Shown piece after piece: positions 45,701-60,700 of a stretch of DNA of 64,000 bases. How positions within the stretch are numbered: position 1 is the stretch's first letter; each line of letters begins with the position of its first letter. Under the pieces are notes generated by a model that ran no database searches, was not told the origin of the DNA, and was given only the letters and a program-made list of their open reading frames with translations. Source of the stretch: Xiphydria camelus (lineage: Eukaryota > Arthropoda > Insecta > Hymenoptera > Xiphydriidae); the NCBI GenBank assembly GCA_963678675.1, contig OY783194.1, positions 18,888,278 through 18,952,277 on the forward strand, read 5' to 3'. Position numbers and translations under genes: made by a program.

Positions 45701-48700
45701 CATTATTATCAACGCGCAGTCAGTATTGCGATTAATTATCACATTATTAATTATATTTAAATCAATACCAAAAGTAGTTCTTATACCTTGTCAAGTTCGT
45801 CCTCCAGAAACTGTAATGCCAAATCATTCAAATCAGTGTCACTGTATACTTCTTCTTTCATACTTTCTATCTCTTTTTATAACTATCATTTTTCTATAAC
45901 TATCTATCTCTTTTATAACTTACCTTCAATTATTTTCTTTCGAAATTGAAATACAGTTAACTCTCGTTATAAGGCCGCTCGTTATAAGGCCGCTCATTAG
46001 AAGGCCGCTTCGCTCAAGCGTCACCCTCATCACGGCGCTCTAAACGTTTCTACTCTCGTTATAAGGCCGCTCGTTAATGCGGGCTACTTTGGCCCGTGGT
46101 CCTTCTAAACGACAGTAAGAAACCGGTTGAGGGGAGTGGGGGACGGCCATTTCTCAGAATACGTCTCTCCTACAGCCCCTGCACCGGCCTTATATAACGA
46201 GAGTTAACTGTAATCAATAAAAATCAATTTAAAACACAGTATACCATGCACACGGATCACTAATAGCATTGACAGTTGCGGACTTATGCCGATTTCATGT
46301 TACAAGGAAACGGTCGGTACATATGCCATTTTCTAAATTCATTTTGTATCTCCATCTATTGGAGATAGATTTAATGTGAAGAAACCGATCTGTAGGTTAA
46401 CACGTTCCGTGCCGGACCGATTTTTGAAGACTCCGTTCAGGCCGCGTGGGGCGTATACGACCCACGCTTTCACGATTAAATAAACTCGTTTTTGACGTAC
46501 CTATGCCTTACAATTTTTCAATAGTACAAAGCCATAATTAGCAAGAAAAGAGGGTATACATTTTAATATGCATTAGACAACAAAGCAATAAATTTAAGTT
46601 TTTATTGTTATTATTATAATAACAATAAAATATTAAATTTATTATTAACGCGGTATACATGATATAAGATGTCTACATTTGACTCTACAATACATTTTTA
46701 AAAGAATTCTTCGTTTTTCAATGAGAATTCCAAGCGGCCTGAACGGAAAGTTCAGCGTGGGTCGTATACGGCCCACGCGGCACGGAACGTGTTAAGAAAA
46801 ACGCTACCAGATGCCACTAAAACCCATTTTATGTAAAATTTGGACTTATATGCGATTTTCATATAAAACCGACGATATGAAGCTGGACTCTTCCCTGATG
46901 ACTTCTGTAACATAACATGTTAGCTTTGCTACGAAACGGGAGTTTAAGCTATACAGCTAGTGATTTTATTAATATTTTAAAACAAATATTCACATTATAT
47001 CATTTTAAAAATTTAATATTAGTATCAATAACAATTAAAACTATAGTTGCGAAAATTAACGTTTATCTGCCATTACGAAAGTTACAGTATTGCGTGGCTT
47101 TGTTTGATTAGGGGCGAATTTTCATTTTATCCCTAAGTTAGATTCAGTTATAAGGAAGGTGATCGAAAGATTTCATTTTTAATATTGCAGCAACTTATCT
47201 AGAATATTATTGGTGCAACATTGCATTTTAAATATTACGAGCTATTGCTGAAATATTAGATATATGCAATATTGCAACTGTAATGTGACAGCAATCTTTC
47301 TGCAATATTGCACTTGCAAATGTAATAAAGCAATATTGCTGCAATATCATTGCAATATTCTGTGCTGTGTAGGTTGTGGCGATGAATATGTGACTATGAC
47401 ATTTTATTTGCATGGAACATTAAAAAAACGAATACATGAAAGTATTATTAGAGCTTTCGACTTGAAACTTTCATAATCACATTCCATTTTCATTTTAATT
47501 TGAAATAAAAATGCCAAAAATGAAATAATTACACAGGATTAGCAATTATTTCCCGCTATCCTCTATTTATAATCTCTAAGAAGGCATCTTTTCATCTCTC
47601 CAAAAGACCCTATTTATTCGTCTATCTAAAAAATATATCTTCATTTATCTACATATACGAGAGACTTGCATCTCTGTTCCTCTGTCGAAAAGATATGTAT
47701 TCGTTCGTTCGTCTAAAAGATATATATCGGCTGGCGCGGGCGTCTAAAAGATGTTCCTTTTGCCTCTCCAAAAGGCAACTTTTAGTCGTGACTTTAAGAT
47801 GACTTTTAGATGACCCAAAGCAGTCACCGAAAAGACAACTTAAAGGCACGCTAGAGACATCTAAAAGCTGGGACATTAGACACGTTTCGCGGTATCTTAA
47901 TGACATTCGTGACTCTATGTAGACGTCTTTTCGGTGACTTTTGGATGACTCGGTGTTATCTAGGTATCGATCATTGTCGCTCACTTTGCCCCACTAAATC
48001 AGGGTATGAGACCATCGTGTTTAACGTTGATACCACCAAATATCTCGAGAGTCGAAGCGCCATCTACGTGAGAGGCGCTGATTTCATGAAATAAACCGCT
48101 CCTCACCCTACAGCTCCCTTTCCCAATCCACGCACCTCGAACTCCGCCTCACCTTTTAACCCTTTTAACCCTTTAAGTCATGATGTACACTGAGGTGTAC
48201 ATATTTTTACTTAAGTTTTCATAAGTCGTGACTGAAAGGGTAAGAACCCCATTGACCCACTCGATAGCCCGTTCAGAAATACAACCTAGAAAGGAATTTA
48301 TTTGCCGAAATGAAAGACATCTAAAGGCAATTTTGTTTATTTTCGAAACGAGGTGCCGTTCAACATTCGTGGACATCAGCGTACATTGATGAATGTAGCG
48401 TCAGTCACAGACCGGCCACAGGTGCTGTTTTGTGAACTAATCAAATTGTATCACAGCCCCTATCTGAAAGTCCCCTACCCTACTCTGAAGGCAGCAAGCA
48501 TAGCCGATATACCAGGATAGGGGACCTCTAGATGGAGGCCGTGATACAGTTTGATTAGTTCACGAAACCGTCTGTGATACAGAACAGGTCGGTCGAATAG
48601 TGCGCATGCGCAGAGTACGAGTACACGATGCCACGCGTCGAGTAGGGGAAGAAGAGTACAGATGGCATTTAGAGTTGGCGTTTCCCTGGAGATACTTCAA

Positions 48701-51700
48701 AACGCTCGATGTCTTGTAGATTGTTGGAGACGTTGACTGATACTACGTGACTGTGACTATCGCTAATGCTACGTTCATCAATATGCGCTGACGTACACGA
48801 ATGTTGAACGGCACCTCGTTTCGGAAATAAACAAAATTGCCTTTAGATGTCTTTCATTTTGGCAAATAAATTCCTTTCTAGGCTGTATTTCTGAACGGGC
48901 CAGCGGTTGAGTGAGAGGGATTCTTAAAAGGAGAGGCGGGGTCCGAGGTGGGTGGATTGAGAAAGGGGAGTGCGGGGTGAGGAGCAGTTCAGTTCACAAA
49001 ATCAGCGCCTGTCACGTAGATGGCGCTTCGATTCTCGAGCCATTTGGTGGTATTGGCGATTTCCACTACCGATGGTGGCACCACAGTAGTTATGCAAATG
49101 GCCGTTCTATTTGGGTTCATTTTGTAAACAACCGCACAGCTGTAGTCTGTTACTGGTGTTTTTGCGTTCTTCTCAACATTTTTGTTATATTACGACATTA
49201 CTATTATGAGAATATGCCGTGTTTAAAATTAAAGACAATATTTAATTACGGGAAGTGTACCGCAGATTCGAGGAACTTCTGTGAAGGTGAATAAGTGCTC
49301 CCCAAGCAAAGAACGTGATTTTGTGTGGAACAATTTATACTCTAGTGCTGCAAACATCAGCTTTGTCTTCTCCGCCACACACAGTTACTGGTTCCATACC
49401 AAAGATTCAAGCCACACGTCATGCAAAAGCCACGTTTGTTTACATCTGGAACCCAAATAGACTAGTTCCAGATTCTGCCACCAGATGTCATGTTCGATAG
49501 TGGAAATCGCCAATAGTCAATTCGCGATATCAGATTTAAAATGTGACAGCTCGGAAAATATATGATCTCTAGTCTCGAACATATGCTTGAATACGTGGCT
49601 TTCGGCGATGAAAGTGACATTTCCCTTAAGAATTGTTGTTATCCGGAAAAACTTATTGCTTAGCATACGGGCTCATTGTAGGAACGTAACGCTATCCGAG
49701 ACATTGTTATTCATATTTAATAAAAATATATTCAGATTGTTCTAATATGATAAAACTTTTGTCTTCGATGTTGGTATCCCTTCTGGAACCACGGAGAGTG
49801 CGGTAAAACGGTCAGTGAAGTATCACGAATTTATGTCATCGTGGGAACCTCACGAATGACGATAAATATTAAATGATATCGTACCTTTACAGTCGGTTCA
49901 ACAAAAAACGTTCCTCGTTTTTTCCAAAACTATTGAAGATTTTCAATTTCTTTTTCTTTCGCATGAAAGTACATTCGAAGATTTACGGCGCACCTACCTA
50001 GTACATCGTCCAATCCACATCGTTATCCAGAATGGCTTGACATCTTTGGGGCATGCTTTCCACCAATCTTTGGGCATATACGGTCCATTCAAAAAGTTCC
50101 GGGATACATTTTTTTATGAAAGAAAAAAAGGGTTTAGAAAAAAGTTTTTATTTAGTTTTCAAAATAATCCCTTTCTCGTTCTATAGGGAAATGTGGGGCA
50201 AAGTGGGGACCCTAACGTATTTCAACTTTTTCTTTCGCATGAAAGTACATTCGAAGATTTACGGCGCACCTACCTAGTACATCGTCCAATCCACATCGTT
50301 ATCCAGAATGGCTTGACATCTTTGGGGCATGCTTTCCACCAATCTTTGGGCATATACGGTCCATTCAAAAAGTTCCGGGATACATTTTTTTATGAAAGAA
50401 AAAAAGGGTTTAGAAAAAAGTTTTTATTTAGTTTTCAAAATAATCCCTTTCTCGTTCTATAGGGAAATGTGGGGCAAAGTGGGGACCCTAACGTATTTCA
50501 ACTTTGTTTATATATAAAGAAAGTTAATTTAGTTGTAAATAAAATTTGTATCTCTTCCTTGATCGATATCGCTCTTGTGAAAAATGTTTAAATAGTAATA
50601 TTCAACAACGTTTGAATATAATATATTCTTAACGAAAAAACTACTTTCTCCCCGCTTTGCCCCAAGGGCGGACCGGTCAAAAAATCATAGTCGATGGAAT
50701 TAAAAGCGATTTATTGTCACGAATCATTTAAGAAAAAAACTCAGGTTACATATACATTGAAAAATAATGAGAATAAATCAAGCGAATGAAAATTAGGCGA
50801 ATAAACAATGCGAGCGCCACATACACCAGCCAAACGCTAAGATCCGCAACTTACATGTCCTTTTCCGACCATTTTTGTTGAGCAGACTTTTTAAAATAAT
50901 TTCGGATCATGCTGAAACACGCACGTTAATAATTAATTAATTCGATATCAGTAAGAGAATGCTTTGAAACCTCCCCACTTTGCCCGTCTCCACTTTGCCC
51001 CTAATACACATTTTTAATTCACAGTTCGTTATTTGATCAAAAATGTGTGTATCTAATTTTGATACAGAAAAATTCTTTCATTACTTACTTGTGTTGTAAT
51101 AACAGAAGATTCTTACATCAAGGCCAGAAAACTAGGTGCGTGTCCCATAACTTCGCTATGTAATGTCAGACTGAGCTGCAACGTCCAAAACTACACCAGG
51201 GCATTTTGTTAACTAAGTTCTAACTTAAGAGAAATGACATGAATTTTAAGTCATTTGGAATTTCTGCTTAAGGCGATGTAGTAGCCTTCTTAAGATGACA
51301 TGAGATAATTTTTTTTCCCCAAAAAACGGGTAACAAGCGAAATATTCGTAAGTTTGCTTCCCAGCGGAACGCCTACTTTGTCACGTGATCGAAAACGCTT
51401 CGTGAGTGGTTAGTCAGCTGGGTGACGTCACAGATCGTCCGCGGCAGCCGTAGTGTCTATTGCGTAGATTTGATTCTCTTCCTGTTCCTGCATAGCTTCT
51501 TTTACTATCTCCATCCTTCTTTTTTTGGCAGCATATTTTCTTTCTACTTTACTGGAAGATGCACTAGAAGGCAACTGGCATTTCAATATGTGTGGGACAA
51601 CGCCTTTTTTCCAGCTTGGTCGAATATTGCCTATAATTTTGTATTGAAAATAATTTTCTACGTCCTTTTCAAACTGAAAATATGTTTGTATTGAATATTA

Positions 51701-54700
51701 TACGCTTTTACGTTTACGTAGATACATACAGGGTAGAACTTTCTAATAAAATTAATTCAATATAAATTCAACAAATTCAATGAAAAATACATTGGAAAGT
51801 GCTAAGTTTAAAATAAAACTCGAAGAGTTCTTGGATTTCCATTGAATATTTGCCGTTGAATTTATGCTGAATTTATTCCATTATTTCGTTCCACTCTGTA
51901 TGTCATACCTATGGCAGTAAACAAATGAAAAAGTTACGTTGAAGTGATCCTCGCAGCAGTAAATAGTAGAAATATCTGATAGTGCAATCGATCTAGACAT
52001 TGGATATATGGTGTACAAGAAGTTGGGCTTCAGGGCATGAAAATTAGACCAATCGATAACTGGAGGTCTCAATATTAACATACCGTATGTCTGACAGCAA
52101 GCGCAACAGGAGCTGTGACCTGAAAATTTGACTTCGGCAGTGTTTGGAGGATGCTCGAGTCACTCATAAACGCTGCTCGCACAGCGTAAGGGTGAAAAGT
52201 GTCAAAATGTCTGATTTCTCGATAGCTGTCAATTATTTCTTATTTGTGAGTGACTTGAGCACCCTCCAAACACTGCCGAAGTCAAATTTTAGGTTACAGC
52301 TCCTGTTGCGCTTGCCGTCAGACATACGGTATAAAAATATATCATCTGGCCCAGCCCGGTGACGGTCCATTGGAGACGCCCTGTCACGGCCCGGTAAAGT
52401 GAGAACAAAAGCATTTGATTCTATTGGACAGATCGACCGCCGGACGACGGACGATACTTGGCCGTGCACCGGCCCTGGCACGGCCCGGTAATGTATGTCC
52501 CGACCTTTAGTTTAGTTTTACTTTTTCACGGTGACGGGCCGGCCGCGCTTCTCGTGTTTCGGTAATTTACGTGTTTTAGCGCCTAGCAACGTAGCAGTTT
52601 CCAAGACAACTGACGACTGACGGACATGTGTGGTTCCTAGATACACGCGCCGTGCAAGGGTTCTGACCATTTCTTCCTCTCCGGCCGTGTTCGACCCTGG
52701 CACGGCCCGGTAATGTATGTCTCACCCTTTAACGTGCCGTGCCAGGGCCGAATGACGGCCGTGTCCCGGCCCTGGCACGGCCCGATAATGTATGTCCCGA
52801 CCTTAAAGCTGCGCATGGCGCGTAACACGCGGTCGCCATGGGAACAGCTGATTGCTTGGCGAAACATGCTCAGAAATTACTTTCGTACATCGGGACTTTC
52901 AAAAAATTATTATAAATTAACCGTGTATTTTGTCATGTAGGTTCTCGCATCAATTTTATAGTACATTTTCCCCGCTACAAATTGGTAGCTTCATTTTTTT
53001 GATTGAATAAATAATATAGGAGAAATTAATGATTAAAGTGGTTTAGGGCCAAAACTTCGATAGTTTTTAATTAATTATAAATTTTCCCGGCAATTGACAG
53101 ATGATACATTTTGATGTGTTAATATTGGGACCTCCAGCTATCGGTTGGTGTAATTTTCATGCCCTGAAGCCCAACTTCTTGTACGAAGTCTAGATTGATT
53201 GCACTATGATAGGGGTTTATTTTTCTGCTTGTCCCTCTTCATCGCCTTTACACCATCTTCTTCGAATATCTTTATTTCGTGGCATTGCGAAGTACAACTT
53301 ATCAGGTGCAGTTACGGAAGTATTTCTGCATTTTGGTACGACACAATAATAATGTCTTCGAGACGGTTTTTTTTTGCGACACTCGGTCATATTAAAGTAG
53401 GTACGTCGCACAAATTCCACAGTTCGCAATTGACCAAACTGTAGTCCAGTCATTTTAGATTTTCTTCACTAGATTAATCCCCTGTCGATGAATTATGGAC
53501 CAATCGAAAGGAAAAAATCTCGCGAACAATATTCCGATGTAGTAACGTAACGTAGGTGACCGCGGAGTTGTTTATTTAACAAAAACGTTGCGAAATTTCG
53601 CTCTTACGAACTTAGGCGTAGCACCGTTCAATTTATATACATTCAAATATATATATATATATATATATATATTCGAATATATAATATATTCAAAAAATTA
53701 CCTTCTTGTAGAGCGCGAAATTCTCTACAAAATTGATGCGGGAAGTAACTCTCTAGGGCGTGTCCTTTATTTTATATAAATTTTTAAAGTTTCTTCAACA
53801 ACACTCATGAGCAGACCAGCTGACTAGCCACGCCACGCCTTAAGGAGGTCCATCGGCTAATCAAGTTTCTATACATGTGGATAAGAATTATATAATTTTA
53901 TGTTTTGTCGAGGGTTCTTCAGTAATGCATGTGCAGGACTGGGCCGTGCTGACTGACCGCACAACAGTATTATGCGTAAGAAAAATATTACCTAACATTG
54001 CTAGCAATCCACGAGCCTGGTGTCGCGGATGAACTATATCAACGTTGAACATGGCAGATCCCCTATCCTGCGATATATAATATGAATGGGATAAGGGGAA
54101 CTTGGCTGTTAGCCAATACTTATGCTGTCAATCCATCATTATTCGGCGGGACAAATATTGGCAAATTAGGCCACACCCGCCATGATTGTCCCCAGCGGAA
54201 CAACCTGTATAGTCCGAAGTAGTAAACGCATAAATCCATTGTTTAAACAATTTATCTTCTCGCATTATTCGGTAATGTCATCGCGGCTAAAATGTTGATC
54301 CCTTAAAGCATCTTACGTATTTCCTCCGTGTTTCGTCGTATTCATAGTTTCCAAGATATTTGTAAATGTTTGTTGTTCAAACCAATTATCGATTTTCATT
54401 GCTCGATAGTACCATCGCGTCTAAAAGTTTTGTAGTGTCTTTAGTAGTTTAAATCCCGGAAATGCTACTGTGTCGCCCCCTATTAATGTACGCGTATCGC
54501 GATCGCCGCGCCGCTAGTTCGACGCGTATCCGACGAGACATCGTCGACTCTCTGTCTCCTCCCGACCGCGAAGCTATCCACATGTATCACACCGGCTTTT
54601 CTATTTTTCATGTTCGTTATTAACTTTCTTTATTAAATTCTGGTGTTCTAAAAATAGTGCGTGCATTTATTAACCAAGAACATTACAAGTTTGACCTCTT

Positions 54701-57700
54701 ACGAATTGTTTTAAATATATGTACATCTATTTCGTTGTCTCTCACAATTTCAGTTATTTGCAATTTTTCATTATTTAAATAATTGAAGAGGCAAGTTGAT
54801 GAAGGGGTTATGTAATAAAAAATTGGTTTTGAGATATTTGAGTTTGTAGGCCATCTTCCATTCAGAAGACTTAAGTATGGCATACTAAACATACTCCATG
54901 TAATATCTGGGTTTTGAATGGAATTAGAGCTATCCAAGATTTATCAGACGTTACATTCGGACATAATACTTTCATCCACTGAGTGATCTCATTCTTTCTG
55001 AAAATGTTACATAACCCCTTTATCCACTTGCCTCTTCAGTTATCAGTTCGCACTGCACCTTAGTGATTGAAAATTTGTCCCCCTTAAGGAAATCCCAAGA
55101 TTTTTTCCATTTTGTCATCTCACCTTTTCTGAGATATTTGCAATTCCTCATTGTTTCAATAATAATCGGTTCGCGCTGTACGGTAACATCACAGCAAATC
55201 GCTGTAACATCACAGCAATTTGAAATCGTTTAAGACGACTCAAATAATGGATTGAAAGGTTGAAGGACAACACATTTAAATGCCGTAAGTGCAATTAAAA
55301 AAACAAATGGTTTCATTGTAATGAAGCAATGAATATAGCCAAAATCGCTCATTTTCTCATATTTAATCTCAAGTATCTGAAAAACCTGACGTGATACGCA
55401 AATTCGAGAGTTGCGAGGAAAGCAGATAAGAACATACCCTTTTAGCAACATGATGATGATGGCCTTTAGCAATTTGACAGCAAATATCGTACAAAATATT
55501 ATCTGAAATGGTGTACAATTTTATACAGTATGTCGGAGTGCAAAGTATATGGGGCATTCCATGTCAACTTTTAGTAGTAGAAACTTTTGGGTCTCCGGTT
55601 TAGTTGTTGATTTTTTTTCAAGTATCTTTAATTAATATAAAAACTGGCCTAAATTTTCAAAACGATTCCATAAGTCGTTCAGCTGTTATTAATTTTTATA
55701 TTTCTAATTTTTTTTCGTTTCATTGCGATTTACGGCTTAAATTAACAAAATATGAAAAAAATGACCCGTATGAAAAATTTGTATTTTTGTGTGAAGATTT
55801 CGAAAATAGAAACAAAAAGTGTTATATCTCAAAACCGACATTTTTAATTTTCATAATTTTTTCACCCTAAATTTCTACATCTACGGTAATTTTGAGAGCA
55901 CTTAGAAAGTGGGGCCTCCCATAGAAATTTTTTAATGAATTTTTTAGTGATTTGAAATGTCAGAATTTACTTTATTTATGCTAACTTAGAATGTATTTTT
56001 TTTTGCCCTGCTAAAATGTAATTCCAATACATGATTTTATAAAATTGTAAAAAATTTGTTATTAATATGACAGATCGAATTATGAAAAATATAATCCTAT
56101 AAATAGGGGCCGGTTAAGTACCTAGGGGCCATCCTTATATTACGTAAGACGTTTGAGGGGTATATATATAGGGGGGGTATGAATATTTCTTACAGTGTCT
56201 TATAATGGGGTGGGCGGGGGGGGGGGGGGGGGGTGTCTAGACCTCACCTTACGTGAGAAATTCCGAGCCAAAAATGCTATCAAATCACTCAATACAGATT
56301 GAAAGAAGCGCTGTACTTTGCATTAAATAAAACAGTAACAATAGGCAAAAGAATGTGCAAAACCCAGGATTAAGCAGAGAAGAGGCGACCTGCACGAGTG
56401 GCATTGCGTCGTGATCAGGAGCTTATGTGCATCTTCCGAGATAGTGAAACGGGAGTGGAGGACGTCTCTACTGAGGATATATTTTATTAAACGAAGTTTA
56501 AAAATGAAGTTACTTGAACTGAGTGAATATATGTTTTCTAATGTTTTCCGTTGATACGACGAGTTAGAACGAGGATGAAGTGCATAAAGAAATATACCGT
56601 AGTAGACTATAAACTTTACATCAATCGTGTTGGGCTTTTACTCGGATAAAAGACGCTGTTGATACACGATTAGAGGATAGCGAATAATGAAGAGTTTATT
56701 TAAACAGCTCCTATGTACAGCATCCTCGTTCTGACTATGTATGATGCTATTGTTTAGCAGGGCCGTCTCGAAATATAGTCAATCTCTTCCTAATATTCAT
56801 CTGATATTTGAAAGCAGTATAAACGGCAAGCTCAAGAATGACTTAAAAAAGTTACGTATTATGTAAGATTTAAGGGGAGGGGGAGGTCACCTGGAATCTT
56901 ACAGTATCTTACACTTGGGGGGGTCAAAAAGAGGCCAAAAATGTCTTACGTAATGTATGGATGGCCCCTAGGTACTTAAACGGCCCATATTTATAGGATT
57001 ACATTTTTAATAATTCGATCTGTCATATTAATAACAAATTTTGTACAATTGTATAAAATCATGTATTGGAATTATATTTTAGCAGGGCAAACAAAATCCA
57101 TTCGAAGCTAGCATAAATAAAGTCAATTCTGACATTTCAAATCATTAAAAAATTCATTACACAATTTCTATGGGAGGCCCCACTTTCTAAGTGCTCTCAA
57201 AATTACCGTAAAGGATGTAGAAATTGAGGGGAAAAAATCATGAAAATTAAAAATGTCGGTTTTGAGATACAATATCTTTTGTGTCCATTTTCAATAAAAA
57301 AACGCAATATAAAAAAATTTAATTTTTTTTCGAAATCTTCACGAAAAATACAAATTTTTCATATGGGTCATTTTTTTTTTCATATTTTGTTAATTTAAGC
57401 CGTAAATCGCGACGAAAAGAAAAAAAATGATAAATATAAAAATTAATAACTGCTGAACGTCTTATGGAATCGTTCTGAAAATGTAGGCCAGTGTTTTTAT
57501 ATTGATTAAAGATACCTACTTGAAAAAAAATCAACAACTAAGGGCCGGTTTTACCAACAGGTATAAACGCGGTATAGCGCTATACTGAGAATAACCATAA
57601 GGCTTATTGCTGGTTATTCTCAGTGTATAGCGCTATACCGCGTTTATACCGTGTTGGTAAAACCGGCCCTAAATCGGAGACCCAAAAGTTTCTACTACTA

Positions 57701-60700
57701 AAAAGTTGACATGGAATGCCCCATATATAGGGACCCCTAATTTTATGTTCATTCTCGTAGTACTTTTTCGAGATTTGATCTGCGCATGTGGAATTTTTCA
57801 TTAATAAATTATGCACGTGACACGCGCTATCAGATGCATTACACGTACAGTAGCATTAATGAAATCTGTACTACGGGTGAAAAATTGTACATGCACAGTT
57901 TAAGTTTCAAAAAATACTTCGAGAATCAACATAAAACTACGAGACCTTATGTATACTTTGCATTCGGACATATGTGTACTCTAGAAGAAATGAAATTGAG
58001 AATAAACTTTTTTTTTCCACAGATATCATGTCCTATTTAGTTGAAAATGGTGCTGACATACAGAGACCAAATTATAATGGTGGAACATGCCTTATAAACT
58101 CTGTCCAAAGCGTGGAGCTGTGTACGTTCCTACTAAAGTATGGCGCCGACGTGAATGCGAGAGATATCCAAAATAAGACTGCCTTACACTATGCAATTCA
58201 AGAGCATAGACTTGAAACGACTAAACTTCTACTGAACCACAATGCAGATCCTTACATAGAATCCCGTTATAACGATGATGCTTTGCAAACCGCATGTTTA
58301 AAAGGGGCTATACAAATTATGGAATATTTAGGTATGTCATACATCATTTATATGTTTGTAGACTAGATTCCTGCAGAAATGCTGTGCTAGATGTAAAATC
58401 AAATTATAACATGAAGAAATCGCTCGATCAGATGCAAATTTTTTAGAAATTGCAGAAGAAGGTAGCAAGTTTTTGAATAAATATCATTTGAAACGATATT
58501 AGAATTTATCACTCTTTTAGGTGATCTATTGAATAAGTGAGATCTGGTCTATGTATCAGGTGGGCAAGAATTTAATAAGACACTTTTAAGTATTTTAACA
58601 TTTAGTTAATTATTTATATTTATTTAATGTTTAATCAACAATATATTCTTCATTTGACTTAACTACTCTCAACTATCGTTCAGACAGAGATTGAATCCCT
58701 TCGTTCCAAAACTGCGGGAGTTGAGAGTCGAAGAATGATTGGAGTGCAGATTTGAAACTATCGAACTTGGTAAATGATTTTCCACGTACGTAAGAGATGG
58801 GGGGGGGGGATATTACGGTGACTCACATGTGGAGAGGGGAGGGTATAAAAACCCAAAAATCGTACTCACGGAATTAATAGTACTAAGCGTTTTTGGTTAA
58901 CCGTTCTGAGGTTGCGTGATGAGCGTGGCCCCGAACTTTTTTTTTTAAATCGTCATAATTGCTTAACTACCTCGATTTGAACGATCACCAGCTACGTATT
59001 CCTTCATTGAAGTATCGTGAATACGATGATTATACACTTGCGTGCATAGAAATCGGCCCACTGTAAACTTTTGACTTTAACTATATTTATTTTAGAAACT
59101 ATTCATCAGATCAAAAAAAGAAATGTGCTGTTTGAAAGACAATTTAATATGCTTTAATATGAGTTTAAATTTATTACAATTTATTTCGGCGTCTTAGGTT
59201 TAACGTAGTGAAATTAATGCATGAAGCAAATTAACTTTTTTTTTCACTAAAGGAAAAAGGGGTTTTGACAATTAACAACTTAAGACTTAATTTTTAATAA
59301 TGGGTATGACCCCCCTTGCCCTAATAACATCTCTTATACGATTAGGCATAGATCTAATCAAGTTTGCTATTGTTTCTCGTGGGATGTTATGCCACTCTTC
59401 TATGCATAAAAATAAATTCGTCTCTAATGTAGTCGACGTAAGGTGGCACATGAACTGCTAAAATCTCCTCGATGTACCTAGCACCCGTTAAACCTTTTCT
59501 CCCGTGACCACGGTCACCCCTACGGATGAAAACAGGGTCATACAGCATTCTGCAAATCGCTCTTTTGGTCTCCGGTACACTTCTCTTTTTCGGTCGCTAC
59601 CATAGAGGCATATTCTGGTCTCATTTGAGAACAGAACAGACCCCCATTGTTCCAATGTCCAATTCAGATGATCCCGTACAAAACGCAGGCGTGCTTGACG
59701 ATGAGCTGGGGTAAGTTTTAGACCAGTCGCAGGTGTTTTAGGGATCAGGTTACTTTCCTGCAGTCTTCGTCTTACTATTCACTGACTAATAGCCACTCTT
59801 CGTACTTCACGGAGCTGTTGTTGCACTTGAACCGCATTAAGGCGGCGATTTCTTAATATTGCTGACTCAATAAAGCGGGCATCACGAGCCGTTGTAAATC
59901 GCTTTCAGCCTTTTCCAGGTCGTCTATGAAAGGATCCAGTCTCTTGATAACGTTGGCACACTCTTCAAACCGCTGCGCGTGTCATATCCAGTTGTCGAGC
60001 AACAACTCGCTGGCTAAGTCCATTTTCGATTAAAGTAATAACTTGAGCGGCTTTTTGCGGTGTAATATACATTAAACTAACACACTTGGAAACTAATCAA
60101 ATTATAAAAAACGAATAATGTGCAAATTTTAATTGCAAAGGCAATAATTTCAATCTTTCACATGTTTGTTATTCTCGTTATAACCACCACATAAACACGT
60201 TTCATTGGTTTACCGGTTGCTACGCATACAGGGTGAGCCAAATGTATGGAAACGGTGGAATAACTTTCGAGGGAGACATTTTGAAGAAAAATATTTCAAA
60301 CAAAATATTTAGGATTTTTCCCTGGCCATCCAATGGTGACCTTGAATCTGACCATGAACTCGACCTTGAAGGTCATTCCAAGGTCAAGGTCGCTTTTTTT
60401 AATGGGAACATCTATTTTTAGGGCGGATTTGGAAGGAGCGGAAAATTTTACGTCCGAATATGACCTTTGACCTTGACCTTGGATTCAAGGTAAAGGTCAA
60501 CGATCAAATAGGAAAGTTTTAGTTTTAGGTGGTACGTGGGTTTTTTTGGGTTGCTGATTACGATTCTGAAGATAGATTTTGAAAATACTTCAATACAAGA
60601 TGACGGATCCAAGATAGTGGCAAAATTTTGGAATATCCACCGATTTATCCAAAATTTTGTGCTCATGTCACCTTGCCTTAAGTGGCCGGTTGCTAACACC

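Larger units (their letters stand above)
51955..53205. mobile_element. Element with about 115-bp inverted ends and nested repeats
   Basis: TCTGATAGTGCAATCGATCTAG and GTACAAGAAGTTGGGCTTCA at the left mirror 53095-53205. Inside are the MITE at 52083-52329 and the GC-rich repeats at 52335-52810. The THAP-domain frame starts just beyond the right arm and could belong to the same element. Confidence 0.55.

Noticed and set aside
48911..49294. 127-codon frame over the foldback right arm and the following MITE
   Set aside because: It spans an element boundary, has no motif and would need to be read through inverted arms.
52233..52867. Overlapping open frames in the GC-rich repeat region
   Set aside because: They arise from repeated GC-rich phrases on both strands; no conserved domain.
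54478..54688. Possible solo LTR (TGTCGCCCCC ... CATTACA) with GC-rich left part
   Set aside because: It starts TG and ends CA, but I found no target duplication, no second LTR and no reverse transcriptase; too weak to annotate.
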